Shown here in pieces: positions 56,069 through 63,678 of a DNA stretch of 64,000 nucleotides. Both the position numbers and the translations under genes were made by a program. Source of the DNA: Treponema porcinum (GTDB lineage: Bacteria > Spirochaetota > Spirochaetia > Treponematales > Treponemataceae); the NCBI RefSeq assembly GCF_900167145.1, contig NZ_FUWG01000014.1, positions 30,998-94,997 of the forward strand. Reading direction: 5' to 3'. Under the pieces are notes generated by a model. It worked only from the letters and a program-made list of their open reading frames with translations. It was not told the DNA's origin and ran no database searches. Numbering within the stretch: position 1 is the first letter of the stretch; each line of letters starts with the position of its first letter.

Positions 56069-56886
56069 CCGGGACTAATTTGCAGACTTTAACGGCAGCT
56101 CTCAGTCTTTACACCTCATTTTTTATATTTCTTGTTGTGGTTACCTTTGCCGCCTTTATCATCCTTATGGTGATTTTGATTCACGACATTAAATCCCGCA
56201 AAAAACTTAAAGATAACCGGCAATTTATAGAAGAAACAATAGGCGTACAGGAAGAAGAGCGCCGCAGAATCAGTCAGGAGTTGCATGATACGGTAAGCCA
56301 GAACATAAAAGCCCTGCTGCTTTCCCAAAAGGAACTCAAAGACCGCTGCACGGACACAAATCTGCTTTCTGAACTTGAAAAAATCATCAGCCTGGAAAAG
56401 AAAAACCAGAAGGAGCTGCGTGCCATAATTCAGAATCTTGCTGTTCCCGCTCTTGCAAACATTCCTTTTAAGACTGTCATCAATGATTTATGCGAGCAGT
56501 TTTACGACCAGAGCAAAATCCCCTGCAAGTTTTTTGTTGCACCCGACCTTTCTTTAGACACCTTCACCACCGAACAAAAGCACCATATCCTGCGCATTAT
56601 TCAGGAAGCCTTGAACAATGTCCGAACCCACGCAAAGGCAGAAGAGACTAGTGTTGTAATCAGACGGATAAGCGGGCAGCAGAAAGCTGGCGGTCTGATA
56701 CGCATTATGATTTTTGATGATGGTGAGGGATTTGATTCTGAAAACCAGCTGCCACCGACTGACGCTTCATCTCACTTTGGCATAAGCGGTATGGAAATGC
56801 GGGCTAAACTTTTGGACGGCACTCTTACCGTAAACAGCTCCCCTGACACAGGAACGGAAGTGCGGCTGGAGATACCCCTGCAGTAA
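56065..56886 (+). CDS. NarL-type (HisKA_3) sensor histidine kinase
   Basis: This 273-aa kinase has one membrane helix (about 18-42), HisKA_3 with H74 in ELHDTVSQN, and an HATPase domain with NVRTHAKAEE, DDGEGFDS and GISGMEMR. It has no sensor domain of its own. It partners with the regulator two genes upstream. Confidence 0.9.
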   Translation: MTGTNLQTLTAALSLYTSFFIFLVVVTFAAFIILMVILIHDIKSRKKLKDNRQFIEETIGVQEEERRRISQELHDTVSQNIKALLLSQKELKDRCTDTNLLSELEKIISLEKKNQKELRAIIQNLAVPALANIPFKTVINDLCEQFYDQSKIPCKFFVAPDLSLDTFTTEQKHHILRIIQEALNNVRTHAKAEETSVVIRRISGQQKAGGLIRIMIFDDGEGFDSENQLPPTDASSHFGISGMEMRAKLLDGTLTVNSSPDTGTEVRLEIPLQ

Positions 56887-56895
56887 AGAGGAGGT

Positions 56896-56929
56896 GTGAT
56901 AAAAATTACGTCCGTGTAATTTTTATCAC
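56896..56929 (+). terminator. AT-rich hairpin after the NarL-type operon
   Basis: Perfect 14-bp inverted repeat (GTGATAAAAATTAC / GTAATTTTTATCAC) with a 6-nt loop, 9 bases after the stop. It lacks a T-run after it. A second inverted repeat CCAAGTTTAT / ATAAACTTGG (56929-56965) and a short CCGC/GCGG one near 56986-56997 follow. Confidence 0.5.
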
Positions 56930-57017
56930 CAAGTTTATTTCGTGCTCTGCACTTCATAAACTTGGATACTCGCCATCCTGGCTCGCCGCTAACGCGGAGT
57001 TTTTATAGGAGATTAAA

Positions 57018-57542
57018 ATGAAGAAAAATCGTCCGAAAAAATACGAGGAAAGCCTTAAAAATTGTATCTTACTCGCCCGAATAGAATTTTTCACGATTTC
57101 TGCAGATCCGGAAGATGAATATCAGTGCCAGCTTGCAGAAAAAATATTCCAGACACAGAGAAAAATAGAAAAAAAACAGAAGGATAGCGGGCTTTTTGGC
57201 GGACGCTACGGAGTAAAGTGGTATCAGCAGATTTTTACAAGGCTTGCCGCAAACTTAGGCATTTCAAAAATGTGTCCTATTTACCGCCTTCCCGGCTTTT
57301 ACGCTTTTGACAACGCAGATCCCTGCCGCGTCTACCAGAAATGGTGCGCCACCATTGACGGTCTTTTTTCTAAAAGCGACATAGACTTAATCGTATCAGT
57401 GGCCCTAAAAAACGACGACAACTTTTACGAATACGGCGTAAAAGCCTGGGAAAACATGCAGGAACAAAAACGCTGGAACCTTGCCGGAGAGCTCATTTCC
57501 ATCTGGCGATATTGGAAAAAGAAAATTACGGGAAACGATTAG
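57018..57542 (+). CDS. Hypothetical protein, member of a local family
   Basis: This 174-aa protein has no membrane segment. The N-terminus KKYEESLKNCILLARIEFFTI is similar to a short ORF at 61530. I do not recognise the family. A GGAG site precedes the ATG. It is likely accessory, given its surroundings. Confidence 0.55.
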   Translation: MKKNRPKKYEESLKNCILLARIEFFTISADPEDEYQCQLAEKIFQTQRKIEKKQKDSGLFGGRYGVKWYQQIFTRLAANLGISKMCPIYRLPGFYAFDNADPCRVYQKWCATIDGLFSKSDIDLIVSVALKNDDNFYEYGVKAWENMQEQKRWNLAGELISIWRYWKKKITGND

Positions 57543-57563
57543 CCTCTTCTTGACGGATTTGAT

Positions 57564-57604
57564 TTTTACTCGGATAAAACCGAGTCGGAAATAACCGAGT
57601 AAAA
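57564..57604. repeat. Double dyad element after the hypothetical gene
   Basis: Outer arms TTTTACTCGG and CCGAGTAAAA are perfect over 10 bp, and a second CCGAGT lies inside. There is no T-run for termination. The rest of 57605-57738 shows nothing clear. Confidence 0.45.
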
Positions 57605-57738
57605 GTAAACTTCTAAGCTAATCGAAATCAATAGAACTATAGCTTACTCCCAAAATAATCAGGAATTTTTCCCTTTATTTTCTAAGAGTTTCCTCCCAAT
57701 ACAGAATAAAATTTCCGGTGTAAAATTACTTTTGTTAC

Positions 57739-57774
57739 AAAAAATGATTTTTTGAGGCGTAATTTGTTTATATT
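57739..57774 (+). promoter_or_regulatory. Promoter/operator-like module before the nuclease gene
   Basis: AAAAAATGATTTTTT (57739-57753) is a perfect dyad around one G. A TATATT box (57769-57774) follows at the same distance as in a similar copy at 60971. The dyad overlaps the -35 position, so it could bind a repressor. Confidence 0.45.
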
Positions 57775-57798
57775 ACGTTAGCAAGAATGGGAGAAAGA

Positions 57799-58827
57799 AT
57801 GGAAACTACTACTAATATTTTTAAGATTTTAGGCGTTCAAAATCTGGAAATATATCACAACAATATGCTTGCATGGCTTTTTGATTCGAATCAGAAAGAC
57901 CACCCGGGAAGCATTTTTCTAAGAACAATCACAAGTGCTCTTGATGAAAGTATGTACTATGCCGTTGATATGGAATGGAAAAGCTTTAAGGTACATCGGG
58001 AGTATTCAATCAAAACTGATGAAAAACAGGGCTTTATAGATATTCTTTGTGTTTCGGAAGAGAAAAAATGCGTTATTTGTTTTGAAAATAAAATCGGAAG
58101 TTCTGAACATTCAAAACAGTTGAAACGTTATGCAGATTATATTGAAAAAGAATTTGGCGAAAATGGCTATAAAAGTCTTTTTGTATATCTTACCCCAAAT
58201 AACTCAAAACCATCTGACCCACGATGGAAAAGTTTTGACTACGAAAGACTTGCTGAGATTACAAAGGAAGCAATAGATTACTGTGCAGACAACAAAATTA
58301 AAGGCATCGTTAATGATTATTACAATATTTTGTATGAGATTTTTACAAATGCCAGAAACTTCAAGCGTTTTATTTCAAAGTTTAACGATGAGATTCTTAA
58401 AACGAAATTCCCAGAATTAACAGAGGCTAAAGTTACTTACAACAATGCACTTTACACGGACAATTCCCTTAAAACTTTTCCGCCAGCCGAAACTGCCGGT
58501 GGATATACAAGTACAAATGATTTGTGTTACATCTGCTTAAAACAGGAAAAATCTCAGCTGGAAAGAGGAAAGCTTGCCTGCGTTCTTACCTTCACAAATC
58601 ATCCTGAAAATCTGGAAGAATGCTCAGCCTTCAGAAAAATATTCAATCCAACTAGCCTTGATTTCCGCTGGTACGATGCAATTACGATTGAAGAATCTTT
58701 AGGCAACGAAGACGAAAATAGGAACGCTTTAATGGATAAACAAGATAATCCTTATGAGTTATTTAATGAAGTTGCTGAAAAACTTATTACCAGAATGAAA
58801 GAAGAAATTAAAGCAAGGGGACTTTAA
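57799..58827 (+). CDS. PD-(D/E)XK nuclease superfamily protein
   Basis: This 342-aa protein has a PD-(D/E)XK core: GFID with D81 and ENK with E96 and K98. N-terminal ILGVQNLEIYHNNMLAWLFD is seen in the PDDEXK_4-like family. The start METTTN at 57799 has GGGAG 5 nt upstream. Substrate unknown; a defence role is possible. It leads into the CsgG-like genes. Confidence 0.78.
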   Translation: METTTNIFKILGVQNLEIYHNNMLAWLFDSNQKDHPGSIFLRTITSALDESMYYAVDMEWKSFKVHREYSIKTDEKQGFIDILCVSEEKKCVICFENKIGSSEHSKQLKRYADYIEKEFGENGYKSLFVYLTPNNSKPSDPRWKSFDYERLAEITKEAIDYCADNKIKGIVNDYYNILYEIFTNARNFKRFISKFNDEILKTKFPELTEAKVTYNNALYTDNSLKTFPPAETAGGYTSTNDLCYICLKQEKSQLERGKLACVLTFTNHPENLEECSAFRKIFNPTSLDFRWYDAITIEESLGNEDENRNALMDKQDNPYELFNEVAEKLITRMKEEIKARGL

Positions 58828-58832
58828 AGGAA

Positions 58833-59414
58833 ATGAAATTATTCAAAATGAAAAAAATATTGATTTTATTTACATTACTAAGTGCAACTCTCTGTTTTAC
58901 TGGCTGTGGCAAAAAGCATGTTGCCGCTGTAATTGTTCCTAGCACAGAATTTTTGGAAACACAGCGAGCTGAAGAAGTAAAGAAGGTGGAAGAGGAAAAA
59001 AGATACGAAAAGGAGAGTGCATTATTCAAACTATTTGTCAGTTCTTCAGGATATGTACCTTCTGTAAAATCTGTAAAAGACAAATTTGTACGAATAGAAG
59101 AAGAACTATCAAAGCGAAAAGATTTTATATTAGTAGATAGGAATAGAATAAATGACATTATAGCACAACACGAATTTGAACAATCAGCTTGGTCAAATTC
59201 AAATAAAGTTGCCGAAATTGGACAGGCCCTAAATGCAGATATTTTAATTTTCATAGAAGCTGAAAATTTTTTCGATAATAATAACTTAAGTGTTGAATTT
59301 CTTGATATAAATACTTTTCGAAAAAGAATAATTAATATTGCATTTTGGGTCAATGGTACTGAAATTAGAACTAATGCTGACAAGAGAAAATTGCGTAAAA
59401 TAAAACTAGATTAA
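58833..59414 (+). CDS. CsgG/LpoB-like lipoprotein 1
   Basis: This 193-aa protein has a lipobox CFTGC near residue 25. It carries the VDRNRINDIIAQHEF...SAW...EIGQALNADILIFIE pattern of CsgG/LpoB-like proteins. It starts 5 bases after the nuclease stop. Compared with the other two it has an acidic/Lys-rich helix near 45-60. Confidence 0.65.
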   Translation: MKLFKMKKILILFTLLSATLCFTGCGKKHVAAVIVPSTEFLETQRAEEVKKVEEEKRYEKESALFKLFVSSSGYVPSVKSVKDKFVRIEEELSKRKDFILVDRNRINDIIAQHEFEQSAWSNSNKVAEIGQALNADILIFIEAENFFDNNNLSVEFLDINTFRKRIINIAFWVNGTEIRTNADKRKLRKIKLD

Positions 59415-59429
59415 GGAGTTCTCTCTACT

Positions 59430-59945
59430 ATGGAAAAAATCTTATTCACATCACTTATTCTTTCCCTCATTTTATTTACTTCCTGCAACAACAAAAGTCC
59501 AAAAGCAAATAACCAGCAGGATGTAACTGTAGCTGAAACAGAACAGAAATCAGAATTAGCCGCTAAACCAAAAATCCGCACGGTAGAAATTTCTTCTATT
59601 GATTATGCAACAGGAGTAGCTTCCAGCGATGTTGCACTCTTAAAATCAAAAATTATTGAAGGACTTTCTAACCGCCGTAATATTCGCGTAATTGACCGCA
59701 GCCGTATGAATGATGTTTTGAACGAACATCAAAAGCAGCAGTCGCTCTGGGCGAGTGATGACGGAAGAGCGGAAGTTGGCCGACAGTATAATGCAAACGC
59801 CTATGTTTACCTTGAAGCAATCAGCAAAACTGAAATTCAGGTGACCATTGAAGATTTGGATACCTTCCAGCAGGTTGTAAAACTTGTAAATCTGGAAAAT
59901 GTCTCAGAAATTAAAAACTGGGATTTATCAATTTTATCTTTGTAA
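59430..59945 (+). CDS. CsgG/LpoB-like lipoprotein 2
   Basis: This 171-aa protein has a lipobox LFTSC near residue 19. The VIDRSRMNDVLNEHQKQQS...EVGRQYNANAYVYLE pattern matches the same family. An AAGGAG lies 11 nt upstream. It is followed by a third paralogue. Confidence 0.68.
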   Translation: MEKILFTSLILSLILFTSCNNKSPKANNQQDVTVAETEQKSELAAKPKIRTVEISSIDYATGVASSDVALLKSKIIEGLSNRRNIRVIDRSRMNDVLNEHQKQQSLWASDDGRAEVGRQYNANAYVYLEAISKTEIQVTIEDLDTFQQVVKLVNLENVSEIKNWDLSILSL

Positions 59946-59963
59946 TTTGTTTGGAGGAATATA

Positions 59964-60959
59964 ATGAAAAAACTAATGAAAGGTATTCTGGCTGCCGCAA
60001 TTCTTACCCTTGCAGGAGCAGCTCTCTTTGCAGAAAACACAGTTGCTGTTCTGGAATTTGAAACAAAAGATGCAGATTTAAAATCAAAAATGCCGATTCT
60101 TACGGATATTTTCCGATCAGAACTGGCAAATACTGATGCTATCAACGTTGTTGACCGAGCAAACACTGATAAGGCTCTTGCAGAAATTGCCTTGCAGCAG
60201 TCAGCTTTAATGTCAACTTCAAATGTAAAAAGCGTTGGAAACATTCTTAATGCAGATTACCTTGTTATTGGTACTGTTGCCGTTCTTGATGATGACCCGG
60301 AAACAAAAACAACCTATACCACCCACGAGGAAGAAATTGACGGAGGTGCCTTAGGTTCAGTAGGAAAAGCACTTATAGGTGAAAAAGCGAAAAAAACAAG
60401 AACTGTAGTTGATGAACACAAAGAAACTACACAAGAAAAGCGAATCAACGTTGTAGTTCAACTTTTAAATGTTGAAACTGGCAGCATTACAGCTTCTTCA
60501 CGCCTGGATATTCCAAAATGGAGTGAATTTTCAAAATATGCAGAAGACCTGGCAAAGCCTCTTTCTTCAAAGCTCACCGTTGCTTCTAAGCTCCGTAAAG
60601 TAGATGTTAATATGTTCTATGGAGAATGGGAATGCGAAATTTACAATAACGGCGTAACTGACTACTATGTTATTGAATTCGGTGACAATAACCGCACTAC
60701 TGTAACTCTTGAATCTATCAGCAGAAGCGGAAAAACGACAAAGGCTAAAGGCCGCGGTCGTTATGTTTACAGTGAAGATGATAAAGTTTTTGCACTTACA
60801 GTAAATAATATGGCTGGAAATGTAAATCATGTTACCCGCATCAACTGGAAATCTATCATAAATCCTGCTAAGAACAATAATTCATTTACAATGACCGTTC
60901 CTGTTTCTTCAACAGAAGGAGCTCAGAAAGTTCGTGGAGAATTCTTCAGATTAGACTAG
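59964..60959 (+). CDS. CsgG/LpoB-like secreted protein 3 with extra C-terminal domain
   Basis: This 331-aa protein has a signal peptide (about residues 1-23, ends LFA) without a lipobox. Its first half has VVDRANTDKALAEIALQQSALM and GNILNADYLVIGTV. The last 110 residues form a beta-rich lipocalin-like domain (FYGEWECEIYNNGVTDYYVIEFG). GGAGG precedes the ATG. Together the three may form an envelope complex; partners are unknown. Confidence 0.68.
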   Translation: MKKLMKGILAAAILTLAGAALFAENTVAVLEFETKDADLKSKMPILTDIFRSELANTDAINVVDRANTDKALAEIALQQSALMSTSNVKSVGNILNADYLVIGTVAVLDDDPETKTTYTTHEEEIDGGALGSVGKALIGEKAKKTRTVVDEHKETTQEKRINVVVQLLNVETGSITASSRLDIPKWSEFSKYAEDLAKPLSSKLTVASKLRKVDVNMFYGEWECEIYNNGVTDYYVIEFGDNNRTTVTLESISRSGKTTKAKGRGRYVYSEDDKVFALTVNNMAGNVNHVTRINWKSIINPAKNNNSFTMTVPVSSTEGAQKVRGEFFRLD

Positions 60960-60970
60960 AAATTTTTCTA

Positions 60971-61005
60971 AAAAAATGATTTTTTTCAGAATTTTTCTTT
61001 ATATT
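60971..61005 (+). promoter_or_regulatory. Promoter/operator-like module, second copy
   Basis: The same AAAAAATGATTTTTT dyad (60971-60985) and TATATT (61000-61005) as before the nuclease gene. Predicted start near 61012. Confidence 0.45.
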
Positions 61006-61011
61006 ATGTAT

Positions 61012-61086
61012 GTTGAAAAATAATTTTCCCCAGACTATCTTGCGCTAAGGCAGGTTAACCGTGATTAAGCGGAGTCTGGGGTTTTT
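61012..61086 (+). ncRNA. Candidate structured small RNA or leader with terminator
   Basis: From the predicted start to 61086 there is a 9-bp stem CCCCAGACT / AGTCTGGGG with an inner structured loop (CGCTAA...TTAAGCG, GGTTAACC palindrome), followed by TTTTT. This is either a small RNA or an attenuator of the genes downstream. It matches no family I recognise. Confidence 0.45.
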
Positions 61087-61087
61087 A

Positions 61088-61160
61088 AGGGGCTTGCCCC
61101 TTAGGCGAAGGGGGTGCGGCGCAACGAAGTGCGACGCAGGGGGAAGGCTTCCCCCCCCCC
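61088..61160 (+). repeat. GC-rich hairpins and C10 tract before the small secreted protein
   Basis: AGGGGCTTGCCCCT near 61088-61101 forms a hairpin, GGGGGAAG / CTTCCCCC (61139-61155) forms another. It is followed by ten Cs (61151-61160), 7 bases before GGAGG. This composition is unlike the coding sequence on either side. Confidence 0.6.
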
Positions 61161-61177
61161 TTATTCTGGAGGTTATG

Positions 61178-61540
61178 ATGTCAATCCAAAAGCGCGCAAT
61201 TTTTGTTATTGTTTCGCTAGTATGTTCACTTTCAATAAACGCTCAGACTGAAAAGAAATCCGCTTATAAGAAATTTGCAGAAGTTTTCGATAAAGCCACA
61301 ACGAAACTCGAAGAAGAAGCCCCTAAAAAAATTGAAAAAGGCATGGAAATCCTGACCGATAATCTGGAAGCTTTTGAAAAGGACATTCACGCAGAGCCAA
61401 AAAAGCAAAGCAAGTTCGCAAAGATTTTCAATTATATTGCAGATATTGATATTACGGAAACTCCTGGAGTTGGTGTTGATGTTGACCCTGAGTATATAGA
61501 GAAAGTGGGAGCATACACGGATTCGCGCGATGAACCGTAA
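61178..61540 (+). CDS. Small secreted protein
   Basis: This 120-aa protein has a signal peptide (about residues 1-23, cleavage after NAQ) and a Lys/Glu-rich helical mature part. The start at 61178 is 5 nt after GGAGG; an ORF from 61061 would read through the GC-rich repeats. It overlaps the next short ORF. Confidence 0.6.
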   Translation: MSIQKRAIFVIVSLVCSLSINAQTEKKSAYKKFAEVFDKATTKLEEEAPKKIEKGMEILTDNLEAFEKDIHAEPKKQSKFAKIFNYIADIDITETPGVGVDVDPEYIEKVGAYTDSRDEP

Positions 61541-61700
61541 GGGAAACGCTTCTGTCACAAAAAAATACGAAGACCTGCTTAAAACCTGTATTTTTCTTGC
61601 CTGCGTTGAATTTTTCACGATTGCCTTCGATGTCAATTATTCTGTTGAAACCGCGCTTTCTGACCGTGTGTGGGATATTTTGGAGGAAACTGATACATGA
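61530..61700 (+). CDS. Short ORF, truncated relative of the 57018 protein
   Basis: This 56-aa ORF has KKYEDLLKTCIFLACVEFFTI near residues 11-31, matching the N-terminus of the protein at 57018. It overlaps the gene before by 11 bases and the gene after by ATGA. The remaining part of the family is missing, so it may be a remnant or a small functional version. Confidence 0.5.
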   Translation: MNRKGNASVTKKYEDLLKTCIFLACVEFFTIAFDVNYSVETALSDRVWDILEETDT

Positions 61701-62404
61701 TAACTTATAAAGGCGAAAATTATGATATCCCGGATAAACGTGTTATCTCTATTTTGAGACGATATAAATTCAAGCCAAAAATTGTAAGAGCCTTTGCACA
61801 ACGGACTGGCTTGACCTTGCCTGATGAGTTTATTGCGATGTGCGAGAAAGCGAATTCCTGGGCTGCAGAGTTTATTAGTTCCGATGAGGACGAACCGACG
61901 GAAGAAAGGCTTTTGCGGCTGGAAAGGTATTTTGAAATCTATCTGCACTATTATAACCGCTACGGCAAACTAAAAGAGAGCCCTGTTGCCCCATTTATAA
62001 GAGATGAAGAAGGAGTTCGCCGCATGGGCGAAGACTATGTATATTTTGTAACCGTTTACGAGTGTGGCGACGACTACAGCGCCTTTACCTATGCCACGAC
62101 CGACAAGGATGATGCAGTCCGCTTTGTTGAAAAGGAACAGAAAAAGTGGACGGAAGGCTGGGCAACCCACGCGCTTTTGTGGAGAAGCAAACTAAAACTT
62201 TGGGGCGGCGAAAAAATCCTCTGGGGCATTTACAGTGTAGAAAAAGGTGAATGGCTGACTGATTATTCAGTAGACGGAAACGAAAATATTTTCTTTGAAG
62301 ACCAGGTGCTGGAAAAAGCGCCCTATGCCAGCCCCAACTTCGGCATTTTTGTCTGCCCGATGGTCGTGAAGGATGGAAAAAGGTACTTTACTGTCCAGTT
62401 GTAG
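61697..62404 (+). CDS. Hypothetical protein
   Basis: This 235-aa soluble protein is rich in aromatic and acidic residues (ERYFEIYLHYYNRYGKL, EKILWGIYSVEKGEWLTDY). There is no membrane segment and no motif I recognise. It is translationally coupled to the short ORF (ATGA). Confidence 0.55.
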   Translation: MITYKGENYDIPDKRVISILRRYKFKPKIVRAFAQRTGLTLPDEFIAMCEKANSWAAEFISSDEDEPTEERLLRLERYFEIYLHYYNRYGKLKESPVAPFIRDEEGVRRMGEDYVYFVTVYECGDDYSAFTYATTDKDDAVRFVEKEQKKWTEGWATHALLWRSKLKLWGGEKILWGIYSVEKGEWLTDYSVDGNENIFFEDQVLEKAPYASPNFGIFVCPMVVKDGKRYFTVQL

Positions 62405-62479
62405 CAGTCAGTGGCTTTGAAACTGTGTTATACTTTTTATCTGGCACACAAATTTATCCAGTTTATTTTATCGATACTA

Positions 62480-62827
62480 TTACACCGAAATAATCAAGGC
62501 GGGATTACCATCTTGCATTGATTCCGAATAATCCAGAACCTCATATTTTATATTCGAAATTCCTGCAAACCTTTTTCTTGCAACATTCAGCATTTCCTCG
62601 GTAATGTCTATCAGCACATACTCTGATTTTGGAAAGTACTTGTACCAAAAAGTAGGAAGCAGACCAGTTCCAGAGCCAAGATCATAGATAACTTTTGGAG
62701 CATATTTTAGCGTTTTGGCAATAAAACCAGTGCTGGAAATGTAATAATCATCAAAACATGATATAAACTTTTTTCGATTTTCATCATAACTTTTTGCAAC
62801 CAAATTAAACTGTTCTTCAATGGCCAT
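62480..62827 (-). pseudogene. Truncated SAM-dependent methyltransferase
   Basis: These 115 residues hold the N-terminal SAM-binding part (VIYDLGSGTGLLPT, YVLIDITEEML). Full proteins of this class have about 200 or more residues. The reading frame ends after the DYSES segment, so the C-terminal half is missing and the gene is probably dead. Confidence 0.6.
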
Positions 62828-62924
62828 TTTTTATAACTCTTTTTACAATTGATTTTAATAATCCTAATCAACGAATGATGTTATATTTTTTACCACGCCA
62901 GTGAGCCGTGGGCATAACACTGGG

Positions 62925-63056
62925 TTGTACCGCACGCGGCTTGACCGCGTGTCGGCTACGAACCTTTGAAAATCATTAAGGCCCCAGGTTTATCATGCTA
63001 AGATAGATAAGCCTATCTGGGCACAATATCCTAATTTATTCTAAAGGGGAACCTTA
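62925..63056 (+). ncRNA. Candidate IS110 bridge RNA region (copy B)
   Basis: Matches 54119-54250 without gaps: 87 identical bases first, then seven differences in the last 45. The same CACGCGG/CCGCGTG hairpin is present near 62933-62951. Bridge RNA is inferred from the family. Confidence 0.45.
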
Positions 63057-63116
63057 ATGAGATTCTATAAGAACCAGCATCAATTTTATATTGGAATCGA
63101 CCTTCACGCAAGAACC

Positions 63117-63197
63117 GCTCCATAAATGTCGCGAGCTATTTTGTTGAAAAGCCTAAAAAATGCATTGCATTTTTTTTAACGGCTTTTTTATAAGAGC
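63117..63197. repeat. 81-bp hairpin insert in the IS110 transposase
   Basis: Ends with GCTC and GAGC and has long internal arms (AAAAGCC/GGCTTTT and AAAAAATGCA/TGCATTTTTT). A related sequence occurs at the same codon at 54311-54366. Confidence 0.65.
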
Positions 63198-63473
63198 ATG
63201 TACATCTGTGTCATCAACAACATCGGAGAAACTGTATTCCACAAAAACATGGAATGTTCCAGAGATAATTTGGAACTTGTGACCAATACTTTTGGAAAAG
63301 ACATTGTAGTCGGCGTTGAATGCATCTTTACCTGGTACTGGGTTGCAGACTTTTGTGCAGAAAACGGAATTGAGTTTGCACTTGGGCATGCCTATTACAT
63401 GAAGTCAATTCACGGCGGAAAAACAAAAAGTGATAAAATCGATTCAGAGAAAATTGCAAACATGCTGCGCGGA

Positions 63474-63525
63474 GCGAGTTTTTGAAAAAAAACTCGGTAA
63501 AGAAAAACGTAAGTTTTTCTGACGA
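63474..63525. repeat. 52-bp double-hairpin insert in the IS110 transposase
   Basis: Two perfect stems: CGAGTTTTT / AAAAACTCG (63475-63496) and AGAAAAAC / GTTTTTCT (63501-63520). They lie between the codons for MLRG and MFPIAYAY. Confidence 0.65.
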
Positions 63526-63678
63526 ATGTTCCCGATTGCCTATGCTTATCCAAAAGAGAAACGGGCTGTTCGTGATTTATTGCGCCGCAGACTTTTTTTT
63601 GTCCGACAGCGTGCCGAACTTTCCGTTCACCTGCAGAATACAAATCATCAGTACAATATAAATGACCCTCTGACTTCA

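Larger units (their letters stand above)
62918..63678 (+). mobile_element. IS110-family element (copy B), interrupted
   Basis: It has the non-coding left end (62918-63056) and the transposase (63057 on) with the DEDD-type GIDLHART start, DIVVGVECIFTWYWVADFCAENGIEFALGHAYYMKSIHGGK and DKIDSEKIANMLRG, then FPIAYAYPKEKRAVRDLLRRR. It is cut by an IS3-type element at about 63679. Confidence 0.85.
63057..63678 (+). pseudogene. IS110 transposase, broken by two hairpin insertions
   Basis: The gene reads MRFYKNQHQF-YIGIDLHART (63057-63116), then an 81-bp insert with a stop, then MYICVINNIGETVFHK to MLRG (63198-63473), then a 52-base insert with a stop, then MFPIAYAYPKEKRAV (from 63526) up to the IS3 junction. 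Without the inserts the parts would join in frame. Confidence 0.85.

Noticed and set aside
61061..61177. N-terminal extension of the small secreted protein
   Set aside because: It reads through GC-rich hairpins and the C10 tract; the GGAGG and signal peptide place the start at 61178.
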